DNA of 64,000 nucleotides from JBBQXY01 sp051004815. Its GTDB lineage: Bacteria; Chloroflexota; Ktedonobacteria; Ktedonobacterales; Ktedonobacteraceae. Shown piece after piece: positions 40,313 through 49,048 of this stretch. Location: positions 12,030 through 76,029 of the forward strand of contig JBPCJY010000245.1 in the NCBI GenBank assembly GCA_051004815.1, read 5' to 3'. The position numbers and the translations under genes are program-made. Below the pieces are notes generated by a model. It was not told the origin of the DNA, did not search any database, and saw only the letters and a list, made by a program, of their open reading frames with translations. Position 1 is the first letter of the stretch. Every line of letters begins with the position of its first letter.

Positions 40313-41752
40313 TTATGCGACAAATTGGAATGATGAGCGCATAGCAGAAAAGGCGTATTGCTCTTCCTGCGCATATGTTGTTTGCGGGGCCAATTGCATG
40401 ATGGTATAGACCTTCTGCTGATGCATCGTGGCAAAGAGCGTCTCAGTATAGGTGGCCCCATTAATCAAGACAGTGCCTTGCAGTTGCTGCCACGAGGTTC
40501 CGGCAAAAGTTTGTGCCGCACCAGGCTTTACTGCGGTCATAGTCAACTGGGTGGCCTCTTGTTGCAGGTACTTGTTGACATCGCCGCCACTTGTAGGCGC
40601 GAAGACAATGGTAAAACGCGCCGTCTGGCTGCTGTCAGCCAGTTGCACAGTTGATTTTTGGGCCTCTACCCTGGCAGTCCACCCACGCGGATATTGCAAA
40701 GAAACACCCATCTGCGTGTTAGAAAATGTTTGTTGTGGCTGCGTGACCCCAGCTACCGTGAAGGGCTGATAAAGAACAAGCCACGTAGCTATGCCACCAC
40801 CGACAAGCAGCAGCAAGAGAACTAGCAGCACAATAGTCATTGATTTGCGGCTCTTACGCTTTTCAGGTCGCCTCGCGGAAGGTACCGCAACGAGAGGAGG
40901 TGGAGTCTGCCGTAGATTGTGCGTTGAAACCACAGGCGGGGCTACCTGATAATCCTGGTCAAAGCTACCGGTGGTACGTTGAGGCGGCGATGAAGCAGTA
41001 GACGATTGTTGTCGCACCGTTGTTCGCCCGTGAGGGTCGTCTTGCTGTTGCCATGGCTGATGTTGTTGTTCGTCCACTACCGACCGAGACACGGTATTTG
41101 GCTTCACGCTCCTATGAGTTACCATAGGAACAGTATCAAGCTGATCTACGTTAGCTGAAAGAGCCGCCTGGCCTTTTCGCGAAGGTGTATTGATAGGAGG
41201 TCGCGGTTTTATCGTGCTGGGAGCTTCCGCGACAAGAGGCCGTGTAGGTAAATCCTCTACCTCATCATTGTCAAGCGGACGTTGTTTCTGCCTGATCTGG
41301 GTACGCGCATCTTGCTCAGTCTTACCGGTTGGTTGGCCTTGCTCCCATACCTTGACACGCAACTCACGAGCAGAAGAGGGTGTTTGTAGTTCAGGCCCTT
41401 GCGCAGGGAAATCAAGCTGCGGAACATTGCTATCACTACCGGAGGTTTGGGGAAATGGCTGTTGTCGATCTCTTACACTATTTGATGGGACGCTAGCATG
41501 TACCCCATTTTCAAGCTGATTCATCCAGGCAGGGGGCTTATCTGGCAGAGTACTCCGTGTAGGGCGCGAAGGCGGACGCTGCTGCGTCACCGATTCGCGC
41601 ATACCTCCCTCGCTATTGTCAGCTTGCGCTGAGATAGGCGAGACGTTCGGCTTGGGAGTGAGGGGATGTGATGGAACGAGGGTTCCGCAGATATTACAAA
41701 AACGAGCATTTTCCTTTAAAACTGTCCCGCAATGGGTACATTGTATAGCCAC
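40313..41752 (-). CDS. Zinc-ribbon membrane protein with disordered linker
   Basis: The N-terminal zinc ribbon has two CxxC knuckles (CTHCG and CNICG, residues 5-24). A 290-residue Pro/Gln/Ser/Thr-rich linker follows, then a single membrane helix (about 320-345, MTIVLLVLLLLLVGGGIATW, then LVLY), and an extracytoplasmic domain of about 130 residues (MGVSLQYPRGWTARVEAQKS ... KVYTIMQLAPQTTY). The outer domain resembles the PsbP/DUF1795-like fold found in many bacterial lipoproteins. Function unknown; signalling across the membrane is conceivable. Single transcription unit by position. Confidence 0.75.
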   Translation of the reverse strand: MAIQCTHCGTVLKENARFCNICGTLVPSHPLTPKPNVSPISAQADNSEGGMRESVTQQRPPSRPTRSTLPDKPPAWMNQLENGVHASVPSNSVRDRQQPFPQTSGSDSNVPQLDFPAQGPELQTPSSARELRVKVWEQGQPTGKTEQDARTQIRQKQRPLDNDEVEDLPTRPLVAEAPSTIKPRPPINTPSRKGQAALSANVDQLDTVPMVTHRSVKPNTVSRSVVDEQQHQPWQQQDDPHGRTTVRQQSSTASSPPQRTTGSFDQDYQVAPPVVSTHNLRQTPPPLVAVPSARRPEKRKSRKSMTIVLLVLLLLLVGGGIATWLVLYQPFTVAGVTQPQQTFSNTQMGVSLQYPRGWTARVEAQKSTVQLADSSQTARFTIVFAPTSGGDVNKYLQQEATQLTMTAVKPGAAQTFAGTSWQQLQGTVLINGATYTETLFATMHQQKVYTIMQLAPQTTYAQEEQYAFSAMRSSFQFVA

Positions 41753-41867
41753 GGAACTCTCCTACATCTTGGTTTAGCCAACGTTTGTTATAGCTATAAC
41801 GGTACCCTACAGGGGATATTCCGTCAAGTAGCAGCACTCATTATAGTACGTATAGTTAGCTTTCCTG

Positions 41868-43103
41868 CTATTTCAGTCGCAATAAAGCTTCGCGCTCAGT
41901 AACTGTAGGCAAAGGTTGTTGGTTTTTGACGATCTCCACCAACTTCTTCCGACCTTTGGGACTACCGATCATCAGTACCCCGACCAACTTGTTCTCGCGA
42001 AAGAAGAGCTTGCGATAATTTTCATTGCCCTTCTCGCCGGGCTCGCGTAAAGCGAGACATTCTAACTCAGGGTTATTCGATTCCGCTGTTCCTACGACGG
42101 CAATATTCACGTCAAAGAGCGGGCTGGTATAGGTTGGAACATCGTTATACGCCTGATGCCCACCCGCCATATTGACAGCAACGATACGCCCGTGAGCCAG
42201 GGCGTTATCCCATGTTCCCATGGTATGGTGTTCATCCACCGTCGTATCAAAGAATTCAGCGATATCGCCAGCCGCGAAGACGCCCGGTACATTTGTCGCC
42301 AGGTATTCATCGACGACAACTCCACGACAAGTTTCAACGGGAGTATTGGCCAGTATCTGCGTATTGAGCGTGATACCGAGGCCAACACCGATCATATCAG
42401 CCTGGATAGTGCGGCCCTGCTTCGTTTTCACGTAGCCCGGCACGCCATTTTGCGGCACGACAGACTCGATTTCATCGCCGTGAATGACTTCAACGCCAAA
42501 TTTCCTGGCAATGTTATCTACTACCGCGCCGCCTTCAGGGTCCAATGCACTGCGCAGCCAGTAAGGCCCACGCATGAGCCAGGTTGTGTTAAGTTTGCGG
42601 ACGGCGAAGCCATCGCATAACTCGTAAGAAATAAAGCTACCACCATAGGCCAGGGCTGTACGTGACTCAAGCATCCGCGCTATGATGCTCTTGGTGTCGT
42701 CGAGGGTCACAAAGTTATAAATATGCCTGGTGCCTTGTACTCCTGGTACGGTCAGTGGATTGGCCCAGCCACCGGTGGCAATGAGCAAGGCGTCATAGGG
42801 AAGATGCAGGCCAGTATCAGTCACGACAACCCGCTCATCAGTATGTACGCTAGTGACAAGCGTTTCCGTTACCAGTTGAATGTTTCTCTGTTCATGCCAG
42901 GCAAAATCACGAATCATGACCTTTTGCTCAACGATCACGCCTTGTAAGAAACGGGGCAGAGAAACACGATTATAAAGAGGGTACTGTTCATTTGTTAGCA
43001 GATGAATACTGCAAGTAGGATCATTTTTACGAAGGGTTTCGGCAGCCGTGGTTCCCGCCACCCCGTTGCCGATGATAACATAGCGTTTATCGTGCGTTGC
43101 CAA
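41868..43103 (-). CDS. FAD-dependent pyridine nucleotide-disulphide-family oxidoreductase (NirB N-domain / rubredoxin reductase-like)
   Basis: FAD-binding GxGxxG motif in YVIIGNGVAGTTAAETLR, the second flavin motif NVPGVFAAGDIAEF, and a middle NAD(P)-binding domain in which the expected glycine-rich loop is altered (ALAYGGSFISYELCDGFAVR). The loop order and the PLYNRVSLPRFLQG segment are like nitrite reductase and ferredoxin/rubredoxin reductase FAD subunits. It passes electrons between NAD(P)H and a small redox partner, which is not encoded nearby. 411 residues, cytosolic. 43104-43329 upstream contains only two hairpins. Confidence 0.85.
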   Translation of the reverse strand: MATHDKRYVIIGNGVAGTTAAETLRKNDPTCSIHLLTNEQYPLYNRVSLPRFLQGVIVEQKVMIRDFAWHEQRNIQLVTETLVTSVHTDERVVVTDTGLHLPYDALLIATGGWANPLTVPGVQGTRHIYNFVTLDDTKSIIARMLESRTALAYGGSFISYELCDGFAVRKLNTTWLMRGPYWLRSALDPEGGAVVDNIARKFGVEVIHGDEIESVVPQNGVPGYVKTKQGRTIQADMIGVGLGITLNTQILANTPVETCRGVVVDEYLATNVPGVFAAGDIAEFFDTTVDEHHTMGTWDNALAHGRIVAVNMAGGHQAYNDVPTYTSPLFDVNIAVVGTAESNNPELECLALREPGEKGNENYRKLFFRENKLVGVLMIGSPKGRKKLVEIVKNQQPLPTVTEREALLRLK

Positions 43104-43205
43104 GTAATCTGTCTCCTTGCTCGCTTGATGTGTTTGCTCAAGTTCTGTTAATACGATGGGATTTTAGCATAGTTTCTCTCATAACGCTATAGTTTCAGGA
43201 AAAAG

Positions 43206-43246
43206 ATGTGCTCTTCTCCCTGTCCGCGACAGGGAGAAGAGCACAT
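43206..43246. terminator. Hairpin 1 in the Nramp / FAD intergenic region
   Basis: Perfect 19-bp arms (ATGTGCTCTTCTCCCTGTC and its complement) with a 3-base CGC loop. It lies downstream of the Nramp gene (minus strand). Confidence 0.65.
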
Positions 43247-43252
43247 GTATGC

Positions 43253-43305
43253 TGTGGAGATGAGAGTTGTGCCAGTCTGCGGCTGGCACAACTCTCATCT
43301 CCACA
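43253..43305. terminator. Hairpin 2 in the Nramp / FAD intergenic region
   Basis: Perfect 23-bp arms (TGTGGAGATGAGAGTTGTGC then CAG, and complement) with a 7-base loop, 24 bases beyond the Nramp stop codon. Confidence 0.7.
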
Positions 43306-43329
43306 TTGGAAAAGGCTTTTGCAAAGATC

Positions 43330-44640
43330 TTAGAAGAGAGTTACGAGCAAAATGACATTGAGAACAGTGACGGCTAGCAAGAGGGCAGCATTCATAATAT
43401 TGGTGTTGCGAGTATTCACGAGTGCGCCCATCAGGTCTTTACGGCGCGTTAACAGCACAACGAAGAGCATGGTAAAAGGCAATTGCAAGCTCAAGATGAC
43501 CTGGCTGATGACCAGGACCTCTATAGAGGAAACATTGAACGCAATGACAATCAAGGCAGGCACCATGGTCATCAAACGCCAGACCCATATTTCGACATGC
43601 TTGCCCAGGAAGCCTTGCAACACGATCTGACCGGCTAATGTTCCGGTCGTTGAGGAGGATAGGCCCGATGCAAGCAGCCCTATGCCAAAAGCGATGCTGG
43701 CAAACACGCCCAAAGCTGGTGTTAATGTGACATAGGCTGTCTGTAGATCGAGTTGCGACGGATCGACATGATGGAAAAAGACCGCTCCCGCGACTATCAA
43801 CATGGCGGCATTGACCAGGAAGGCTATGTTCAGTGCTGCCACGGCATCAATCTTCGCCAGTCGCAAGACCTTGAGCCGCTCCTGGGCGGGGGCGGCAGGG
43901 CTGCTTAAACGCTGAAAGGCCAGATGCGAATGCAGAAACACATTATGCGGCATAACCGTCGCGCCTAAAATGCCGACAGCCACGAGGATACTGCCTGTCG
44001 AAACCTGCGGCACGGTCAAGTGTAAAGCTACCATACTCCAGTTGGGATGCACCAATGTCGTTTCATAAAGATAGGCCAGGCCGATAACAGAGACCAAACC
44101 AATAATGGCATATTCAACCTTGCGGAAGCCCCAACGACTCAGTCCTAACATAGCCATGACGATAGCCCCAGTGATAATTGCGGAGATAAAAAGCGGAATA
44201 TGAAAGAGAATATTGAAACCCAAAGCACCACCCAGCACTTCGGCCAGATCGGTTGCCATCATGGCGATGGCAGTTGTAATACCCATGAAAATGACGACGG
44301 GGCGCGAATATTGTTCGCGAATCAATTGGGCCAGGTCTTTGCCCGTAGCAATGCCGAGCTTCGCGGAGGAAATTTGTAAGAAGATAGCGATAATATTACT
44401 GACCAGAATCACCCACAACAGTTCATAGCCAAAACCAGCACCGGCGGCGAGATTCGTACCCCAATTACCAGGGTCCATGTAGCCTACGCTAATAAGGAAT
44501 CCTGGCCCTAATGCTCCCAAAATCTCACGCAGCCCTATGCCCCAACGGTTTTTGCGGAGACCTCGCCACCGCTTGAGCACGCGTACGCTCAATGGCAACG
44601 TGTACTCTACCTTCTTGCCGCTTTGTGTTAAGAACGCCAT
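43330..44640 (-). CDS. mntH: Nramp-family divalent metal (Mn2+/Fe2+) transporter
   Basis: Eleven or so membrane helices. The metal-site motif of helix 1 is intact (VGYMDPGNWGTNLAAGA), as is helix 6 (GATVMPHNVFLHSHL). It takes up Mn2+ or Fe2+ with protons across the cytoplasmic membrane. The start MAFLTQSGKK is preferred because GAGGAGAG stands 5 bases before it; the frame reaches 19 codons further. A promoter and an inverted repeat overlapping the transcription start lie upstream, consistent with metal-responsive repression (MntR/DtxR or Fur type). Two hairpins follow the gene. Confidence 0.94.
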   Translation of the reverse strand: MAFLTQSGKKVEYTLPLSVRVLKRWRGLRKNRWGIGLREILGALGPGFLISVGYMDPGNWGTNLAAGAGFGYELLWVILVSNIIAIFLQISSAKLGIATGKDLAQLIREQYSRPVVIFMGITTAIAMMATDLAEVLGGALGFNILFHIPLFISAIITGAIVMAMLGLSRWGFRKVEYAIIGLVSVIGLAYLYETTLVHPNWSMVALHLTVPQVSTGSILVAVGILGATVMPHNVFLHSHLAFQRLSSPAAPAQERLKVLRLAKIDAVAALNIAFLVNAAMLIVAGAVFFHHVDPSQLDLQTAYVTLTPALGVFASIAFGIGLLASGLSSSTTGTLAGQIVLQGFLGKHVEIWVWRLMTMVPALIVIAFNVSSIEVLVISQVILSLQLPFTMLFVVLLTRRKDLMGALVNTRNTNIMNAALLLAVTVLNVILLVTLF

Positions 44641-44729
44641 ATACTCTCTCCTCAAGGTTTTCTCAGCTATCTCTCTAGTCGTCACGTTGGCTTGCAAGCA
44701 GTATTACGATAGTTTGCAAACTGTAAATA

Positions 44730-44756
44730 AATATTTTTACGTCGCTAAAAAATATT
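44730..44756. promoter_or_regulatory. Candidate metal-repressor operator of the Nramp gene
   Basis: AATATTTTTA (44730-44739) and TAAAAAATATT (44746-44756) form an AT-rich inverted repeat that overlaps the end of the -10 box and covers the expected transcription start. A second palindrome, AGTTTGCAAACT (44711-44722), lies downstream in the leader. Confidence 0.5.
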
Positions 44757-44782
44757 ATACCATCAAATTGAAAGATTAGCAA
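44754..44782 (-). promoter_or_regulatory. Promoter of the Nramp gene
   Basis: On the minus strand TTGCTA (44782-44777), 17-base spacer, TATAAT (44759-44754), about 115 bases before the start codon. Confidence 0.65.
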
Positions 44783-44798
44783 GGAGAAAATAAAATCA

Positions 44799-44944
44799 GC
44801 AGATATTTGGAGAGAAGGGCTGTCATGCTGAGCGGAGCGAAGCATCTCTGCTCGGCCAGCAGACAGATTCTTCGCTGCGGCTCAGAATGACAGTCAGGAC
44901 ATCTCTCACGTCCGCTCACGGGACCTCTTCTCTCCAAATGTCTG
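44799..44944. mobile_element. MITE, family with CAGACATTTGGAGA ends (copy 1)
   Basis: The ends GCAGATATTTGGAGAGAAG and CTTCTCTCCAAATGTCTG are inverted. The interior contains the palindromic core TGTCATGCTGAGCGGAGCGA / TCGCTGCGGCTCAGAATGACA. The element is flanked on both sides by TAAAATCA (44791-44798, 44945-44952), an 8-bp target duplication. No coding capacity. Confidence 0.88.
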
Positions 44945-44970
44945 TAAAATCAAATCGTAGCTCTGCTAAA

Positions 44971-45013
44971 AAATACGCGTGAGAACATCCAGCGAATGCT
45001 CTCACGCGTATTT
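44971..45013 (-). terminator. Terminator of the M32 carboxypeptidase gene
   Basis: AAATACGCGTGAGAACAT and ATGCTCTCACGCGTATTT form an 18-bp stem with one mismatch, 29 bases beyond the stop codon on the minus strand; an A-rich (U in RNA) run lies on the far side (44968-44973). Confidence 0.7.
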
Positions 45014-45041
45014 ATGCGATAGGAGGAGGTCTGCTAATCCG

Positions 45042-46592
45042 TTAGGATAATGAGTAGATCTGCTCGAATTTGTTGGTCAGGTAGTGTGTGAAGTACGATG
45101 GGTCAGGAGCTTCGCCGGTCACTCGCTGCATCAGGTCTTCCGGTAAGTAGATCGCGCCCACGGCATACATATGCTCACGCAGCCAGTCATGAACGAAGGA
45201 TGTATCGCCTGTGGTTAAACGCGCATCAAAGTCCGGGAAGACGGCATGAAGTTTGTGGAAAATCTGTGCAGCATAGAGATTGCCCAACGTGTAGGTTGGG
45301 AAGTAGCCAAAGCCACCAGTCCAGTGGACATCTTGCAGCACACCATCCGCGTCACTCGGTGGTTCAATACCGAGATATTCACGGTACTTGGCGTTCCACA
45401 GTGCTGGCAGTGTTTCTACAGCTACTTCGCCATTGATCATGGCCTTCTCTAGCTCGTAACGCACCATGATGTGCAAGTTATACGTAACCTCGTCGGCTTC
45501 AACACGAATCAGGCTGGGTTCGACTTTGCTCAGGGCGCGGGCGAAAGTGGCAACATCTACCTGCGAGAATTGCTCTGGGAAAGCTTCCTGCACTGCCGCA
45601 TACTGTCCTTGCCAGAAGGGTAATGAACGTCCAATGCCGTTTTCCCAGAGGCGCGACTGTGACTCGTGTGCGCCCATGGATGCTCCACCAACAACGGGCG
45701 TGCGTACCAGACGCGGATCACTGCCCTGTTCATAAAGAGCGTGACCGCCTTCATGGATAGCCGCCATAATAGACATGGGGAGGAAATGTGCATTGGTACG
45801 CGTGGTGACACGTACATCGAAGGGACTGCCAAAGCTGGTAGTGAAGGGATGAGGAGACTGAGCAAGCTGGCCGCGTGAGAAGTCGTAGTGCATAGTGCGC
45901 AATAAACGATCACACAAGGCCAGTTGTGTATCGACGGCAAAATCGCCTTCCAGGCAGGAAGCATCCACGGTATTGCCGCTGGCTTCAATGCGCTGTAACA
46001 ACGTTTTACTGGTCTCACGGATGGGGCCAAATAAGGCGTCGAGCTTGCGCACTGTCATGCCTGGTTCATATTCGTTCAGCAGGGCGTCGTAGCGCGTCTC
46101 GCTATAGCCTAATCTATCGGCGATCTCACGCTGCAAGGCAATCATGCGAGTCAGCCATGGTGCGAACTGGGCAAAATTGTTGTGCTCTCTGGCGTTGTGC
46201 CAGGCCTCGTAACTTGAAGCCTGGACGCGTGCCAATTCTTCTACCAAGGTACGCGGCAATTTGGTTGAACGCTGCTGGATGCGCAGAGCTTCGCGCACGA
46301 GGCCACGGTCGGCGTCCGAATAGGTCGCCTGTTGCACAACGGTTTCCAGTTCATTCAGTAGATTGCCCAGATGGGAAGAGGTCCAGCGTTCGTGCAAAAC
46401 CCCTTGCAAGGTAGCCATTTGATGACCACGCACTTCGGCTGCTCCGCCTGGCATAGCGGTATTCTGATCCCATTCCGCGAGGCTTCCCAGGGCCTGGAGA
46501 TCGGCTATGCTATGCACAAAGTCGAGCAATTCGCGAATACGCACATCGCTCTCGGTAAATTCAGGGACTATTTTATGATTTTGTTGTAGCAT
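45042..46592 (-). CDS. M32-family metallocarboxypeptidase (carboxypeptidase Taq type)
   Basis: Removes C-terminal residues from peptides in the cytosol. The zinc site HEGGHALYEQG (HExxH variant with the following Gly-His, as in M32) is in the middle, and the M32-typical segments SHPFTTSFG-like (SPHPFTTSFGSPFDVRVTTR), ESQSRLWENGIGR and VRVEADEVTYNLHIMVRYELE are all present. Length 516 is normal. The ATG lies at the right edge of a 237-base gap (46593-46829) in which no gene was seen. Confidence 0.94.
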   Translation of the reverse strand: MLQQNHKIVPEFTESDVRIRELLDFVHSIADLQALGSLAEWDQNTAMPGGAAEVRGHQMATLQGVLHERWTSSHLGNLLNELETVVQQATYSDADRGLVREALRIQQRSTKLPRTLVEELARVQASSYEAWHNAREHNNFAQFAPWLTRMIALQREIADRLGYSETRYDALLNEYEPGMTVRKLDALFGPIRETSKTLLQRIEASGNTVDASCLEGDFAVDTQLALCDRLLRTMHYDFSRGQLAQSPHPFTTSFGSPFDVRVTTRTNAHFLPMSIMAAIHEGGHALYEQGSDPRLVRTPVVGGASMGAHESQSRLWENGIGRSLPFWQGQYAAVQEAFPEQFSQVDVATFARALSKVEPSLIRVEADEVTYNLHIMVRYELEKAMINGEVAVETLPALWNAKYREYLGIEPPSDADGVLQDVHWTGGFGYFPTYTLGNLYAAQIFHKLHAVFPDFDARLTTGDTSFVHDWLREHMYAVGAIYLPEDLMQRVTGEAPDPSYFTHYLTNKFEQIYSLS

Positions 46593-46829
46593 TGTTGCTT
46601 TTTATACCTTCCTTTAACATGTCCTATTACGCGTGGCACAATACCATAGCAGCGCAAAAACCACGCGAGTATGTTTCCTTAGTATACAGGGAAATGCGTT
46701 TTTTTGCACGGAGTATGCTGCTTAAACTGATAGTAAGGTTGGTTCTCGGACCGGTTTGGTGGAAGGCTCTAGCATATCTCAGCAAAGATTACAAATGAAA
46801 GGAGCCGCAAAAGGTCTAAATCAGCCTGA

Positions 46830-47042
46830 CTAGGGTTGGTCTGCTACATCTTCAATCAGCGCGGTCACAGGCACTTCAAGGGCCTTGCCAAGCCGCTCTA
46901 ACACATCAAAGTCCACATGCCGATAGGGGTCATGCCACAATCGTCGGATGGTGCTGAGTCCGACATCCGCCTTGCGTGAGAGCGTTGAGATATTATACCC
47001 CTGCTGTTCTGCTATCTCCCGTACTTTTAACCGTACTGCCAT
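46830..47042 (-). CDS. XRE-family small transcriptional repressor
   Basis: 70 residues, one Cro/C1-type helix-turn-helix: VREIAEQQGYNISTLSRKAD, then VGLSTIRRLWHDPYRHVDFDVLERLGKAL. The start MAVRLKV has GGGGAAGGT directly upstream; the frame extends 24 codons more without similarity. It is divergent from the gene at 47169, with the shared region carrying a promoter and repeated TGACATAT boxes. This layout suggests autoregulation. The C-terminal short VPVTALIEDVADQP is typical of this group. Confidence 0.85.
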   Translation of the reverse strand: MAVRLKVREIAEQQGYNISTLSRKADVGLSTIRRLWHDPYRHVDFDVLERLGKALEVPVTALIEDVADQP

Positions 47043-47089
47043 ACCTTCCCCTTGAGCGTTCTTGTGCTGATTGTAACAAAGAATATTTC

Positions 47090-47143
47090 TTGACGGAACT
47101 ATCATTCGTGACATATCATATATGAAAGTTCATACATGACATA
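47090..47143. promoter_or_regulatory. Divergent regulatory region of the XRE gene pair
   Basis: Rightward TTGACG (47090-47095), 18-base spacer, TATCAT (47114-47119). TGACATAT occurs twice (47109-47116 and 47137-47144) and TCATATATGA (47116-47125) is a perfect 10-bp palindrome overlapping the -10 box, as expected for repressor binding. Confidence 0.55.
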
Positions 47144-47168
47144 TCGACAAAGAAGGGAAGGTACGGCA

Positions 47169-47453
47169 ATGACGTTATGGGTATTATTTTGCCGCGTGAC
47201 CGAAAAGTGGGATACCTTGTTTACGCTTTATGCGAAAGCCTGTGAAGATGCTGAACGGCAAGCAAGGGGGATACTCCAAGAGCATCAGTATGAGCGAGTA
47301 GAACTTAGGGAGTACCCGCATGGGTTTCGAGTGGTCATGACGTATCTCCCAGGGAGGATTGAAGAGGACATCAACACATGCGGGTACCTTAAACCCAGGA
47401 TAGGGCAATCGCATCTAAATTTTCAAGTCCCTATTGGAAGGTTCTATGGGTGA
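47169..47453 (+). CDS. Small protein of unknown function divergent from an XRE repressor
   Basis: 94 residues from MTLWVLFCRVTEKWDTLF; AAGGGAAGGT precedes the ATG. The sequence alternates helix (LYAKACEDAERQARGILQEH) and beta-like segments (RVELREYPHGFRVVMTYLPG), has no membrane helix and no known motif. The divergent XRE repressor and shared operator-like boxes suggest that the repressor controls it; a toxin-antitoxin-like or phage-derived pair is a possibility only. A strong hairpin follows directly. Confidence 0.6.
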   Translation: MTLWVLFCRVTEKWDTLFTLYAKACEDAERQARGILQEHQYERVELREYPHGFRVVMTYLPGRIEEDINTCGYLKPRIGQSHLNFQVPIGRFYG

Positions 47454-47496
47454 TGGGTTTTGCTGCCGACGGCAGCAAAACCCATCACCCATAGAA
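47442..47496. terminator. Hairpin between convergent genes
   Basis: Perfect 26-bp inverted repeat (47442-47467 and 47471-47496, TTCTATGGGTGATGGGTTTT then GCTGCC) with a 3-base GAC loop. It includes the last codons of the 47169 gene. Confidence 0.8.
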
Positions 47497-47535
47497 AAGC
47501 TCTGGCTGCTGGAGGCAGCCACTACCTACCTACAG

Positions 47536-49029
47536 CTAATGCGCCGGGCGCAACGCCGCCACAATCATTGCCGCGATGCTGATGCCAAAGGACACGTAGA
47601 AGGCCAAGTGCAGACCATTCAGGAAGAGGGCGAGGGCCGTGGGGAATTGGCTCATACCGCCGCCATAAATGAACACCTGCATCATCGCCTTCATCGGGAC
47701 TGAACTCAGAGCGAGGGGGAAGACAATGGCGATACTGAGCATCGCGCCGGTGTTGTTTAACATGCTGAGGATACCAGCGGCAGCACCGCGAGTGTGCGGC
47801 TCAACTGAAGACATGATGGCGTTCGTATTGGGCGAGACGAAGAAACCAGAACCACCACCCATCAGAGCCATATAAACCGCCAGTATCCAGTAGGGTGTCG
47901 CTGGGCCGATAGTGGTCAGGCCCAAGAGACCCAATGCCGTGACACCCAGGCCGATGGGAGCCAGCAAACGCGAACCAACATGGTCGGAGAGCCGACCACT
48001 CAGTGGGCCAACGAGCATAAAGGCCGCTCCAAAGGGAATGAGCAAGAGGCCAGCCGTTAATGGGTCTTTGCCATAAGGGCCTTGCAGAAAGAAGATCAGT
48101 AAGAACAATACGGCACCACGAGCGATACCATTCAGCAAGCCACTCAAATTTGCCATTGTGAAGAGGCGATTTTTGAAGAGGCGCAACTGCACAATTGGTT
48201 CCTTAATACGTGGCTCAATGATGCCAAAGAGAGCCGCACTGACTACACCAATAACCAGTATCGAGATCGTCGTAATCGCATTGAGGATGGGGAAGGCAAG
48301 CATCGTCAATGCCAACAAGATGCCGGTGAGACCGAAGGTCAAGGTAATACTGCCAAACCAGTCGATGTGTTGCCGCTCAAGGGGCCGCACTGGCTCGCGC
48401 AGTCGCCAAATACCCCAGATTGTGCCGAAGATGGCGATAGGGACATTGAACAGGAAGACCCAACGCCATGAAAACTCGGTGAGTAGTCCACCAACAATTG
48501 GCCCGATCAAGAAACCGGCGGCACCGGCAATCTGATTGATGCCAAGGCCAAGACCGACCTGGCCCTTACGGAAGGCATCGGTCACGATGGCAGTGCTATT
48601 GGTTATCAGCAGGGCAGCCCCAACGCCCTGAATGATGCGTCCCACGATCAGATCAGCCCCATGGAATTGTGGCTGCGCCAACCCTGAAACCAGTGACCCA
48701 ATGCCAAACATGAGGAAACCACTGTTATAGAGCCGTTTGCGACCAAAAATGTCTGCCAGGCGACCAATTACGGGTGTCAAGACGGTCGTAATCAGTAGAT
48801 AGCCCATGAGAACCCACATAATCGTGAAAAAAGTGGCCTGTAGTTCAGTCAGAATGTTGGGGAGAGCGATCAGCAGGGCAGAGCCTTGAATAGAGGCCAG
48901 CAACGCACCCACTGTCGTGACAGAGAGTGCCGTCCACTGATACCCATCGTGATGTGTGGATACACCACTCTCACCGGTCTGTGTGACATCGGCCTGAGTA
49001 TTTGTTGAGTTAAAAGGAGTAGAGCGCAT
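47536..49029 (-). CDS. MFS transporter, DHA2 (EmrB/QacA-like, 14-helix) drug exporter
   Basis: 497 residues with about 14 membrane helices. The DHA2 motif GRLADIFGRKRLYNSGF (motif A) and motif C-like GRIIQGVGAALLITNSTAIV are present. It probably exports drugs or lipophilic compounds with protons. The start MRSTPFNSTNTQ is followed by 35 polar residues before helix 1. The LLM oxidoreductase gene lies 19 bases upstream on the same strand, so the two are likely an operon. Confidence 0.92.
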   Translation of the reverse strand: MRSTPFNSTNTQADVTQTGESGVSTHHDGYQWTALSVTTVGALLASIQGSALLIALPNILTELQATFFTIMWVLMGYLLITTVLTPVIGRLADIFGRKRLYNSGFLMFGIGSLVSGLAQPQFHGADLIVGRIIQGVGAALLITNSTAIVTDAFRKGQVGLGLGINQIAGAAGFLIGPIVGGLLTEFSWRWVFLFNVPIAIFGTIWGIWRLREPVRPLERQHIDWFGSITLTFGLTGILLALTMLAFPILNAITTISILVIGVVSAALFGIIEPRIKEPIVQLRLFKNRLFTMANLSGLLNGIARGAVLFLLIFFLQGPYGKDPLTAGLLLIPFGAAFMLVGPLSGRLSDHVGSRLLAPIGLGVTALGLLGLTTIGPATPYWILAVYMALMGGGSGFFVSPNTNAIMSSVEPHTRGAAAGILSMLNNTGAMLSIAIVFPLALSSVPMKAMMQVFIYGGGMSQFPTALALFLNGLHLAFYVSFGISIAAMIVAALRPAH

Positions 49030-49048
49030 AAGAACCTTTCATAGTTTT

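Noticed and set aside
46592..46798. A 68-codon rightward frame divergent from the M32 carboxypeptidase gene.
   Set aside because: It has no ribosome binding site, overlaps the carboxypeptidase start codon, and its composition is not coding-like.
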